DNA of 64,000 bases. Source: Halictus rubicundus (Eukaryota > Arthropoda > Insecta > Hymenoptera > Halictidae). A program made the position numbers and the translations under genes. Within the stretch, counting starts at the first letter, position 1. Each line of letters starts with the position of its first letter. This document shows, piece after piece, positions 17,676 through 29,049 of the stretch. The DNA lies in NCBI RefSeq assembly GCF_050948215.1, contig NW_027488851.1:124001-188000 (forward strand), given 5' to 3'. The notes beneath the pieces were generated by a model, which saw nothing but the letters and a program-made list of their open reading frames with translations, was not told the origin of the DNA and did no database searches.

Positions 17676-20624
17676 ATCGGTCCTCCCATAGATATCGGGC
17701 ATTCGCGCCGGGTCGCCGAAAAAATGATGCAGTCTCTTTCGCGCCGCCTTCAAACGAGTCCTTCAGTCGCCACTGAGTATCGCGACTTTCTTAATGAGTA
17801 CGAGCGTCTAGGGCATATGCGTCTCGCTCGAGACTCGGATGCATCGTCTCATCAATGTGTTTTTATTCCGCATCATCCCGTCCTTCGAGCTGGCAGCGCT
17901 ACGACCCACCTTCGCGTCGTGTTCAACGCCTCCAGTCTCACATCCAACGGCTCTTCGTTGAACGACCATCTTCTCGCCGGTCCGAAATTGCAAAGCGACC
18001 TCGCCGCGGTCATTCTTCGATGGCGTAAATTCCGATACGTTTACACTGCCGATATCGCAAAAATTTATCGCCAAATTCTCCTCGACGACCGCGATGTCGA
18101 TTACCAACGCATTCTGTGGCAGCCAGCACCTTCCGCCCCGTGCCGAGAATATCAACTTCTCACAGTCACATACGGAATGACGTGTGCTCCTTATCTCGCC
18201 CTTCGCGTCCTTCAACGTCTTAATGAGGACGAAGGGCATCGTGTTCCTCTCGCGAAATCGATCCTCCAAGATCATATATATGTTGACGACGTTCTGTTTG
18301 GAGGCGATGACACCGAGTCCCTTCGCCAGTCTCGTAACCAGCTGACCGCTCTCCTCGATTGCGGGAAATTCAGGCTACGAAAATGGGCAAGCAATTCGTC
18401 CGCGTTGCTGGCCGATCTCGATCCAGCGGATCACGGTCTTGCGTGTACCAAAACTCTCGCCCCTGATTATCAGCTCAAAGTTCTTGGAGTCAGCTGGAGT
18501 CCGAGTCTGGACGCCTTTCAATTTCGCGCAATCGTGGCTGATCCACTGCCGTCGACCAAGAGGTCGATTCTTTCCACGATCGCCAAACTCTACGATCCGT
18601 TAGGCTGGGTCACCCCCGCAACCGTCCTCGCTAAGATCTTTCTTCAGGATTTGTGGCGCCTCCGCATTAGCTGGGACGATGAATTACCGAATGCGCTTCT
18701 CGACAAGTGGCGATCAATCTGCGAGTGTCTGCCACTCCTCAACTCGTTAAAACTTCCTCGGTGTATTGGCTCCTCATTGTCTTCTTCTCGTATCGAGCTT
18801 CACGGCTTCGCCGATGCCTCGACGGTCGCTTACGATGCCGTCGTGTATGCAAAATGTACCTCGCCCTCCGGCGAAGTCACGATTTCTTTGCTCGCCGGAA
18901 AATCTAAAGTAGCTCCTCTTAACCCATTGACAATTCCTCGATTAGAATTGCAAGGGACACTTCTTCTCTCGCGGCTCATGGAATTCATCCTGTCGACCTT
19001 CGGCACGCGAAATATCTCCTGCGTGTGCTGGACAGATTCGACTGTTGTCCTGAATTGGGTCCAACAGCATCCCTCACGCTGGAAGACCTTTGTGGCCAAC
19101 CGAGTGTCGAGTATTCAAGCCCGGCTCCCGCACGCGGATTGGCGACACGTCTCCACAGAAGACAATCCTGCCGATTGCGCTTCCCGTGGTCTCCTCAGCG
19201 ACGACCTTCTTCGGTCATCTCTCTGGTGGCAAGGTCCCGCATGGTTGACCCGTGATCGCTCCGAATGGCCACAGCTTCAGGTTCGTCTCGACAACCGCAA
19301 CCCGTTAGAGGCGAAAGTCATACCGGCTCATGTCGCCGTCCCAACTCAACAGTGGGAACTGGAAAACCGCTTCTCGTCCTGGCCAAAACTCATTCGAGTC
19401 ACGGCGTACATTTTTTGATTCGTGTGCGCGTGTCGACGTAATAATTCGGAGACTCTTCAAGCTCCATCTCGCGGCTATGGCCTCGCGCTTTCGGCTGATG
19501 AGTGCTGCAACGTGAAGTTATGGTGGATCCGTCGAATCCAAGCCAGTCTATTTCCATCGGAGAGCAAGGTCCTTCTCCAGAACAAACCGCTACCGTCGAA
19601 GAACCCTCTCAGCTCGCTCAATCCTTTCCTCGATAAAAAAGGGATTCTTCGCATGGGAGGTCGGCTGCACCGTGCTCCCTTACCGTTTAACTCTAAGCAT
19701 CCCATTATTCTCGCGGCGCATCCTCTCGTTCGACTCATTATCGAACACGCGCATATTCGTTCGCTACACGCCGGACTTCAGCTCACCTTGAGCACCCTCC
19801 GCCAAACCTTCTGGATCCTACGTGCGCGAAATCTTGCGAGATCAGTGATTCACGCATGCGTCACATGCGTTCGAGAACGAGCTGCACATCCCAACCAACT
19901 CATGGGACAGCTTCCGGAACCTCGGGTCTCTCCTCCCGCGAAATGCTTTGCCCATTGTGGCCTGGACTACGCCGACACCGTTCAGGTTCGGGCATCTGCG
20001 GGTCGAGGCATCACTTCTCGCAAAGCGCACATCGCGCTGTTTATATGCCTAGCCACCAAGGCGATCCACCTCGAGCTAGTCGCGGATTATTCGACCCCCG
20101 CGTTTCTCAACGCCTACTGTCGTTTTTGTTCTCGTCGAGGAATTCCCGAAGCGATGTACTCCGACAACGGCACCATGTTTATCGGGGCTAATCGCGAACT
20201 CTCGCTCGCGCATCGCGCAAGTCTGAATCATCCCGACTTTTTAAATAAAACTGCCACCGACGGTGTTGTATGGCACTTCATACCCCCGTCGGCCCCGCAC
20301 TTCGGAGGCTTGTGGGAGGCCGGCGTGAAAAGCGTAAAGCATCATCGGCGTCGCATTTTAAAGGATCGCACTCTCACCTTCGAAGAATTTACCACTCTTC
20401 TCTGTGCTATCGAAGCGTGTCTCAATTCTCGCCCGATCTCGCCGCAGTCCGACTCGTACGACGACTACGAATCGTTAACTCCCGGCCATTTTTAATCGGT
20501 TCGGCGCTCACGGTGCCCCCTCAGCCATCGACTCTAATTCTTGCTGAAAATCGCCTCTCGCGCTGGCAACTTGTTCGGCACATGACCGAACGATATTGGA
20601 AGCTCTGGAGAGACGATTACGTAG
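17676..20624 (+). pseudogene. BEL/Pao pol: reverse transcriptase, RNase H, integrase
   Basis: One frame (residues counted from codon 17649). Reverse transcriptase with YTADIAKIYRQ (Asp135), TYGMTCAPYLA and HIYVDDVLFGGDD (211-214). Then the Pao linker (LGVSWSPSLDAFQF, YDPLGWVTPATVLAK), and RNase H with HGFADAST, LELQGTLL, WTDSTVVLNWV and NPADCASRG. A TGA at 19416-19418 interrupts the frame after RVTAYIF. The frame then continues into the integrase: zinc region (HIRSLHAGLQ, HACVTC), catalytic Asp in LDYADTVQ, Asp in YSDNGT and Glu in GGLWEAGVKSVKHHRR. A one-base loss in a T-run near 20490 shifts the last 45 codons. gag is absent. One nonsense and one frameshift make it the best-preserved pol here. 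Confidence 0.93.
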
Positions 20625-20834
20625 AGAAATGAGCGATTCACAGGGTATGCTGTTGACGAATCGAGAGTGGCAGTGCAGAGGGAGATGCCGGTTCCCGCGA
20701 AGGTGAAAAGGGCTGCACCTCATGCGAGACTAAAAACTCAGACGGTGTTCCAGAAGATTTCTCAAACTCGAGACTACAGTGCGGACAAAGTATGTTCAGT
20801 AAGTTTAAGGCGTAGTACGTGTATAAGAATGTAA
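20625..20834 (+). pseudogene. F-box gene exon 3' part, inverted copy
   Basis: Copy of the C-terminal half of the F-box frame (from NERFTGYAVD), in inverted orientation to 14139-14552. The F-box domain, start codon and promoter are missing, lost at the BEL junction. It retains 24 bp absent from the other copy (residues QKISQTRD). Three nearby amino-acid differences are K/E, V/M and L/Q. The splice donor GTAAGT is conserved at 20799-20804. Without promoter or start it cannot be a gene. Confidence 0.82.
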
Positions 20835-21133
20835 TATATAATTCAACTGTATCGTGACGTGCTACTTGTAGCAAATGCTCTAATTATTGTTAACATATCG
20901 TTGTGTAATCCGCAGATAACTATAATTTGTAAGCATTTGACGTTCTTGCAAGCCAAGATGAACAACGACACTACAATGTATCCATTCAATATTTTTCCCT
21001 AACACCTTTCCAGTAAGGAGACCAGAGAATTTACAAAGAAATAAACATTTCGATCAATCTGCATCTTTAGAGTTTGGATTGCAACGAAGTTTGTTAGTGT
21101 TTCTAAATTGAATGTTACAAATAAAATCGAGGT
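20835..21133 (+). other. Probable F-box intron or 3' flank, inverted copy
   Basis: AT-rich, noncoding, similar to 13840-14138 in inverted orientation. It ends in GAGGT (21129-21133), the complement of ACCTC, directly before a Copia LTR. Small substitutions show the two copies have been diverging for some time. Confidence 0.7.
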
Positions 21134-21349
21134 TGTTAGAAATATATTCAACGCGCTCACTCAACTGCTCCCCGCGCGCCCTCCAATCTATTCTTTTCTC
21201 GATGTATGTTTCTTCTTTGTCCAACCACGCTCTGCTACCACGTGTATATGTACAGAAATAAAGGCATGTATTATACAAAATAAGGTGAAGAGGTTTAATA
21301 GGACAACCTGAAGATCCTTCGGGAACATAAGGATTAACAAAATCAAACA
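21134..21349 (+). repeat. Copia 5' LTR, uninterrupted, third copy
   Basis: 216 bp, TGTTAGAAATAT at the start and AATCAAACA at the end. It is preceded by GAGGT and followed by the tRNA-Met primer site GGTTATGGGCCCAGTA (21350-21365). It provides the reference for reading the interrupted 5' LTR at 12412-13839. Confidence 0.92.
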
Positions 21350-21467
21350 GGTTATGGGCCCAGTAACGTAAATTCGTTACGAACGGAAAACCTAACCCCA
21401 AGTGCCAATTTAACCTACAAAGTGCCACGTGTTCGCGATCAAGAACCTATTATACAAATAGTTAATC

Positions 21468-22450
21468 ATGAGTCACAACACTCAAATAGACAAATTAACT
21501 AAAGATAATTATGATACTTTCTATCTGTGGCCAGCTTAACCAAAAATGGAAAGAAGGTTATATTTGTGGACGACAAAGCAACAATAAGGAATGCTGAAGG
21601 GCAAATAGTTGCAGTAGCCCCAAAGGTAGGAAACTTATATTTTCTGAAACCTTCACCAATCTCATTCAAGGCAACTACGCGTGAAATAGAAGAGACAGCG
21701 AACATGGCAGAAACCTCTAATGAACTATGGCATTTGAGATATGGACATCTCAATGCAGCAGACTTGAAGAGTTTAATATCCGAACAAATGGTGAAGGGTT
21801 TGACGATGAACCTGAACAATAATATGCTCACCTGTGAAACCTGCATAAAGGGTAAGCAAACTAAAATTCCATTCACTCCATCGACCCATAAGAGCAAACA
21901 ACCACTTGAATTGATAAATTCAGACGTTTGTGGGCTGATGCGTACCACATCTATTGGTGGGGCAAAATATTTTGCTAGCTTTATAGACGACAAAACAAGG
22001 TGGACGAAGATATGCTTCTTAAAGTCAAAGGATCAAGTGAAAGAAGCTATTAAAGAATTCAAGGCTCTAGCTGAAAATGAAATTGGTAAAAAGATCAAGA
22101 CCTTAAGAACGGATAATAGATTCGAATATTGCGGTAAGGAGTTCAGCAAACAACTAAGTGAGTGGGGAATTAAGCATGAAAGAACTGTTGCATACACGCC
22201 ACAACAAAGTGGTGTCGCTGAGAGGTTGAATAGAACGCTCGTCGAAATGGCAAGATGTATATTAATACACGCTGATCTACCAAAGAAATTCTGGGCATAA
22301 GCGATAAATACCTCGATGCACATAAGGAACTGATCTGCTACTAAGGCTTTGAAGGATGTCACACAGTACGAATGTTGGTTTGGAAAGAAGCCTGACGTAT
22401 CACATTTTAGGATTTTTGGATGCAAAGCATACGCTTTAGAAAATACGCCT
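21468..22450 (+). pseudogene. Copia gag start fused to integrase by deletion
   Basis: ATG 21468 opens gag (MSHNTQIDKLTKDNYDT). After about 17 codons a deletion joins it near 21518 to the region between protease and integrase (VASLTKNGKKVIFVDD). The integrase zinc site (LWHLRYGHLN, TCETC), core Asp residues (SDVCG, LRTDN) and the third catalytic Glu (GVAERLNRT) are all present. A private TAA lies at 22298-22300, and a TGA at 22331-22333 is shared with the first copy. The protease and gag body are missing. Confidence 0.88.
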
Positions 22451-23577
22451 AGGATAGGATAGAGGATTGGATACGATAGGGGACATTACAGCAAAGAGGA
22501 TAGGATATGCTAGAGGATACGATATTATAGAGGATAGGATAGGATAGAGGATCGGATAGGATGGAGGATTGGATAGGATAGAGGATAGGGTAGGATAGAG
22601 GATAGGATAGGATAGAGGGTAGGATAGGATAGAGGATAGGATAGGATAGAGGATAGGACATAGGATTGGATAGGATAGAGGATAGGATGGAATAGAGGAT
22701 CGGATAGGATAGGATAGAGGATAGGATAGGGTAGAGAATAGGATAGGATAGATGATATTATTGGATAGAGGATACGATATTGTAGAGGATAGGATAGGAT
22801 AGAGGATCGGATAGGATAGGATAGAGGATAGGATAGGGGATTGGATAGGATAGAGCATAGGATACGATAGAGGATAGGATAGGATAGGATACAGAATAGG
22901 ATAGAATAGATGATAGGATCGCATAGAGGATAGGATAGGGGATTGGATAGGATAGAGGATAGATAGGATAGAAGATAGGATAGGGGATTGGATAGGATAG
23001 AGGACAGGAGATGATAGAGGATAGGATAGGATAGAGGATAGGATAGGATAGGATAGAGGATAGGATACGATAGAGGTTAGGATAGATGATATTATAGGAT
23101 AGTGGACAGGATAGGATAGAGGATACGATATTATACAGGATAGGATAGGATAGAGGACAGGATAGGATAGAGGACAGGATAGGATTCAGGATAGGATAGG
23201 ATAGAGGATAGGACAGGATAGGATACAGAATAGGTTAGGGTAGATGATATTATAGGATAGATCACAGGATAGGATAGAGGATCCGATATTATAGAGGATA
23301 GGATAGGATAGAGGATAGGATAGAGGATAGGATGGTGGATAGGACACGATACGGGATAGGATAGGATAGGATAGAGAATAGAATAGGAAAGATGATATTA
23401 TAGGATTGAGGATAGGATAGGATAGGGTATTGGATAGGATACAGGATAGGAGACGATAGAGGTTAGGATACGGTAGAGGATAGGATAGGATAGAGAATAT
23501 TATAGGATAGATGATATTAAAGGCAAGAGGATAGGATATGATAGAGGCTACGATATTATACAGGATAGGATAGGATA

Positions 23578-26500
23578 GAGGATCGGATAGGATAGGATAG
23601 AGGATAGGATAGAGGATAGGATAGAGGATAGGATAGAGGATAGGATAGGATAGAGCATAGGATAGGATAGAGGATACGATAGGGGATTGGACAGTATAGA
23701 TGATAATATAGGAAAGAGGAGAGGATATGATAGAGGATACGATATTATAGAGGATAGGATAGGATAGAGGATCGGATAGGATAGCGTAGAGGATCGTATA
23801 GGATAGGATAGAGGATCGGATAGGATAGGATAGAGGATAGGATAGGGGATTGGATAGGATCGAGGACAGGAGACGATTGACGATAGGATAGGATAGAGGA
23901 TCGGATAGGATAGGGTAGATGATAGGATAGGGGATTGGATAGGATAGAACACAGGAGACGATAGCGGATAGGATAGAATAGGATAGAGGATAGGATAGGA
24001 TTGAGGATAGGATACGATAGAGAATAGGATAGAGGATAGGATAGGATAGAGGATAGGATATAGGATTGGATAGGATAGAGGATTGGATACGATAGAGGAT
24101 CGGATAGGATAGGATAGATGATAGGATAGGGGATTGGATAGGATAGAACACAGGAGACGATAGCGGATAGGATATGATACAGGATAGGATAGTATAGAGG
24201 ATAGGATAGGATAGAGTATAGGATAGGATTGAGGATAGGATAGGGTTGAGGATAGGATAGGGTGGAGGATAGGATAGGATAGAGGATAGGATATAGGATT
24301 GAATAGGATAGAGGATAGGGTAGGATAGAGGATAGGATAGGATAGAGGGTAGGATAGGATAGAGGATAGGATAGGATAGAGGATAGGACATAGGATTGGA
24401 TAGGATAGAGGATAGGATGGAATAGAGGATCGGATAGGATAGGATAGAGGATAGGGTAGGGGATTGGATAGGATAGAGGATAGGATAGGATTGAGGATAG
24501 GATAGGATACAGGATAGGATAGGAAAGAGGATAGGATAGGATAGGATAGAGGATACTGTAAGGGATTGGATAGGATAGAGGATAGGAGACCATAGAGGAT
24601 AGGATAGGATAGGGGATAGGATAGGATATAGGATTGGATAGGATAGAGGATAGGATAGGATAGAGGATTGGATAGGATAGAGGGTAGGATAGGATAAAGG
24701 ATAGGATAGAGGATTGGATAGTATAAAGGATAGGAGAGGATAGAGGATAGGATAGGATTGAGAATAGGATAGGATAGTGGATAGGATAGTATAGAGCAGA
24801 CGATAGAGGAAAGGTTAGGATAGAGGATAGGATACGATAGAGGATAGGATAGGATAGGATACAGAATAGGATAGGATAGATGATAGGATCGCATAGAGGA
24901 TAGGATAGAGGATTGGATAGGATAGAGGATAGGATAGGTTAGATGATAGGATCGCATAGAGGATAGGATAGGGGATTGGATAGGATAGCGGATAGGATAG
25001 GATAGATGATAGGATAAGATAGAGAATAGGATAGGATAGAGGATAGGATTGGATTGAGGGTAGGATAGGATAGAGCAGACGATAGAGGAAAGGTTAGGAT
25101 AGAGGATAGGATAGGGTAGAGAATAGGATAAGATAGATGATATTATTGGATAGAGGATACGATATTGTAGAGGATAGGATAGGATAGAGGATCGGATAGG
25201 ATAGGATAGAGGATAGGATAGGGGATTGGATAGGATAGAGCATAGGATACGATAGAGGATAGGATAGGATAGGATACAGAATAGGATAGGATAGATGATA
25301 GGATCGCATAGAGGATAGGATAGGGGATTGGATAGGATAGAGGATAGATATAATAGAAGCTAGGATAGGGGATTGGATAGGATAGAGGACAGGAGATGAT
25401 AGAGGATAGGATAGGATAGAGGATAGGATAGGATAGGATAGAGGATAGGATACGATAGAGGTTAGGATAGATGATATTATAGGATAGTGGACAGGATAGG
25501 ATAGAGGATACGATATTATACAGGATAGGATAGGATAGAGGACAGGGTAGGATAGAGGACAGGATAGGATTCAGGATAGGATAGGATAGAGGATAGGACA
25601 GGATAGGATACAGAATAGGTTAGGGTAGATGATATTATAGGATAGATCACAGGATAGGATAGAGGATCCGATATTATAGAGGATAGGATAGGATAGAGGA
25701 TAGGATAGAGGATAGGATGGTGGATAGGACACGATACGGGATAGGATAGGATAGGATAGAGAATAGAATAGGAAAGATGATATTATAGGATTGAGGATAG
25801 GATAGGATAGGGTATTGGATAGGATACAGGATAGGAGACGATAGAGGTTAGGATACGGTAGAGGATAGGATAGGATAGAGAATATTATAGGATAGATGAT
25901 ATTAAAGGCAAGAGGATAGGATGTGATAGAGGCTACGATATTATACAGGATAGGATAGGATAGAGGATCGGATAGGATAGGATAGAGGATAGGATAGGGG
26001 ATTGGATAGGATCGAGGACAGGAGACGATTGACGATAGGATAGGATAGAGGATCGGATAGGATAGGGTAGATGATAGGATAGGGGATTGGATAGGATAGA
26101 ACACAGGAGACGATAGCGGATAGGATAGAATAGGATAGAGGATAGGATAGGATTGAGGATAGGATACGATAGAGAATAGGATAGAGGATAGGATAGGATA
26201 GAGGATAGGATATAGGATTGGATAGGATAGAGGATTGGATACGATAGAGGATCGGATAGGATAGGATAGAGGATAGGATAGAGGATAGGATAGAGGATAG
26301 GATAGAGGATAGGATAGGATAGAGCATAGGATAGGATAGAGGATACGATAGGGGATTGGACAGTATAGATGATAATATAGGAAAGAGGAGAGGATATGAT
26401 AGAGGATACGATATTATAGAGGATAGGATAGGATAGAGGATCGGATAGGATAGCGTAGAGGATCGTATAGGATAGGATAGAGGATCGGATAGGATAGGAT

Positions 26501-28915
26501 AGAGGATAGGATAGGGGATTGGATAGGATCGAGGACAGGAGACGATTGACGATAGGATAGGATAGAGGATCGGATAGGATAGGGTAGATGATAGGATAGG
26601 GGATTGGATAGGATAGAACACAGGAGACGATAGCGGATAGGATAGAATAGGATAGAGGATAGGATAGGATTGAGGATAGGATACGATAGAGAATAGGATA
26701 GAGGATAGGATAGGATAGAGGATAGGATATAGGATTGGATAGGATAGAGGATTGGATACGATAGAGGATCGGATAGGATAGGATAGATGATAGGATAGGG
26801 GATTGGATAGGATAGAACACAGGAGACGATAGCGGATAGGATATGATACAGGATAGGATAGTATAGAGGATAGGATAGGATAGAGTATAGGATAGGATTG
26901 AGGATAGGATAGGGTTGAGGATAGGATAGGGTGGAGGATAGGATAGGATAGAGGATAGGATATAGGATTGAATAGGATAGAGGATAGGGTAGGATAGAGG
27001 ATAGGATAGGATAGAGGGTAGGATAGGATAGAGGATAGGATAGGATAGAGGATAGGACATAGGATTGGATAGGATAGAGGATAGGATGGAATAGAGGATC
27101 GGATAGGATAGGATAGAGGATAGGGTAGGGGATTGGATAGGATAGAGGATAGGATAGGATTGAGGATAGGATAGGATACAGGATAGGATAGGAAAGAGGA
27201 TAGGATAGGATAGGATAGAGGATACTGTAAGGGATTGGATAGGATAGAGGATAGGAGACCATAGAGGATAGGATAGGATAGGGGATAGGATAGGATATAG
27301 GATTGGATAGGATAGAGGATAGGATAGGATAGAGGATTGGATAGGATAGAGGGTAGGATAGGATAAAGGATAGGATAGAGGATTGGATAGTATAAAGGAT
27401 AGGAGAGGATAGAGGATAGGATAGGATTGAGAATAGGATAGGATAGTGGATAGGATAGTATAGAGCAGACGATAGAGGAAAGGTTAGGATAGAGGATAGG
27501 ATACGATAGAGGATAGGATAGGATAGGATACAGAATAGGATAGGATAGATGATAGGATCGCATAGAGGATAGGATAGAGGATTGGATAGGATAGAGGATA
27601 GGATAGGTTAGATGATAGGATCGCATAGAGGATAGGATAGGGGATTGGATAGGATAGCGGATAGGATAGGATAGATGATAGGATAAGATAGAGAATAGGA
27701 TAGGATAGAGGATAGGATTGGATTGAGGGTAGGATAGGATAGAGCAGACGATAGAGGAAAGGTTAGGATAGAGGATAGGATAGGGTAGAGAATAGGATAA
27801 GATAGATGATATTATTGGATAGAGGATACGATATTGTAGAGGATAGGATAGGATAGAGGATCGGATAGGATAGGATAGAGGATAGGATAGGGGATTGGAT
27901 AGGATAGAGCATAGGATACGATAGAGGATAGGATAGGATAGGATACAGAATAGGATAGGATAGATGATAGGATCGCATAGAGGATAGGATAGGGGATTGG
28001 ATAGGATAGAGGATAGATATAATAGAAGCTAGGATAGGGGATTGGATAGGATAGAGGACAGGAGATGATAGAGGATAGGATAGGATAGAGGATAGGATAG
28101 GATAGGATAGAGGATAGGATACGATAGAGGTTAGGATAGATGATATTATAGGATAGTGGACAGGATAGGATAGAGGATACGATATTATACAGGATAGGAT
28201 AGGATAGAGGACAGGGTAGGATAGAGGACAGGATAGGATTCAGGATAGGATAGGATAGAGGATAGGACAGGATAGGATACAGAATAGGTTAGGGTAGATG
28301 ATATTATAGGATAGATCACAGGATAGGATAGAGGATCCGATATTATAGAGGATAGGATAGGATAGAGGATAGGATAGAGGATAGGATGGTGGATAGGACA
28401 CGATACGGGATAGGATAGGATAGGATAGAGAATAGAATAGGAAAGATGATATTATAGGATTGAGGATAGGATAGGATAGGGTATTGGATAGGATACAGGA
28501 TAGGAGACGATAGAGGTTAGGATACGGTAGAGGATAGGATAGGATAGAGAATATTATAGGATAGATGATATTAAAGGCAAGAGGATAGGATGTGATAGAG
28601 GCTACGATATTATACAGGATAGGATAGGATAGAGGATCGGATAGGATAGGATAGAGGATAGGATAGGGGATTGGATAGGATCGAGGACAGGAGACGATTG
28701 ACGATAGGATAGGATAGAGGATCGGATAGGATAGGGTAGATGATAGGATAGGGGATTGGATAGGATAGAACACAGGAGACGATAGCGGATAGGATAGAAT
28801 AGGATAGAGGATAGGATAGGATTGAGGATAGGATACGATAGAGAATAGGATAGAGGATAGGATAGGATAGAGGATAGGATATAGGATTGGATAGGATAGA
28901 GGATTGGATACGATA
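23578..28915. repeat. Tandem duplication, 2 x 2669 bp
   Basis: Two copies, about 23578-26246 and 26247-28915, follow each other at an exact offset of 2669 bp. Irregular markers repeat at this spacing: GCGTAGAGGATCGTATAGG, GGACAGTATAGATGATAATA and GATCGAGGACAGGAGACG. Minus-strand translations over 849 bp (23745-24593 and 26414-27262) are identical, so the duplication is recent. 2669 equals 157 x 17. Confidence 0.88.
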
Positions 28916-29049
28916 GAGGATCGGATAGGATAGGATTGAGGATAGGATACGATAGAGAATAGGATAGAGGATAGGATAGGATAGAGGATAGGATATAGGA
29001 TTGGATAGGATAGAGGATTGGATACGATAGAGGATCGGATAGGATAGGA
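28811..29049. repeat. Local duplication of about 119 bp
   Basis: Immediately after the 2669-bp pair, the stretch from GATTGAGGATAGGATACG to GATCGGATAGGATAGG occurs twice in a row. It is a short local expansion within the satellite. Confidence 0.6.

Larger units (their letters stand above)
17129..20624 (+). mobile_element. BEL/Pao element, gag-less and 3'-truncated
   Basis: Inserted in the Copia fragment. It starts TGTTCAG. Its 5' LTR-derived part (17129-17675) is longer than in the 914-bp copy. It passes at the same junction (CACTCGAACA then ATCGGTCC) straight to the sequence upstream of the reverse transcriptase, so gag, most of the protease, the LTR end and the primer site are absent from both copies. 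pol then runs to within a few residues of the integrase C-terminus. At about 20625 it joins the F-box exon across the shared sequence AGAAATGAG. No 3' LTR remains. Confidence 0.9.
21134..22450 (+). mobile_element. Copia 5' fragment, third copy
   Basis: Plus-strand Copia piece: LTR (21134-21349, 216 bp), primer-binding site (21350-21365), leader, the first codons of gag, a deletion of about 1.4 kb, then the protease-integrase region up to CKAYALENT. It stops inside the integrase C-terminal region where satellite begins, the breakpoint falling in AATACGCCTA followed by GGATAGG. The LTR has none of the nested insertions found in the copy at 12412-13839, so those came after the duplication. Confidence 0.9.
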
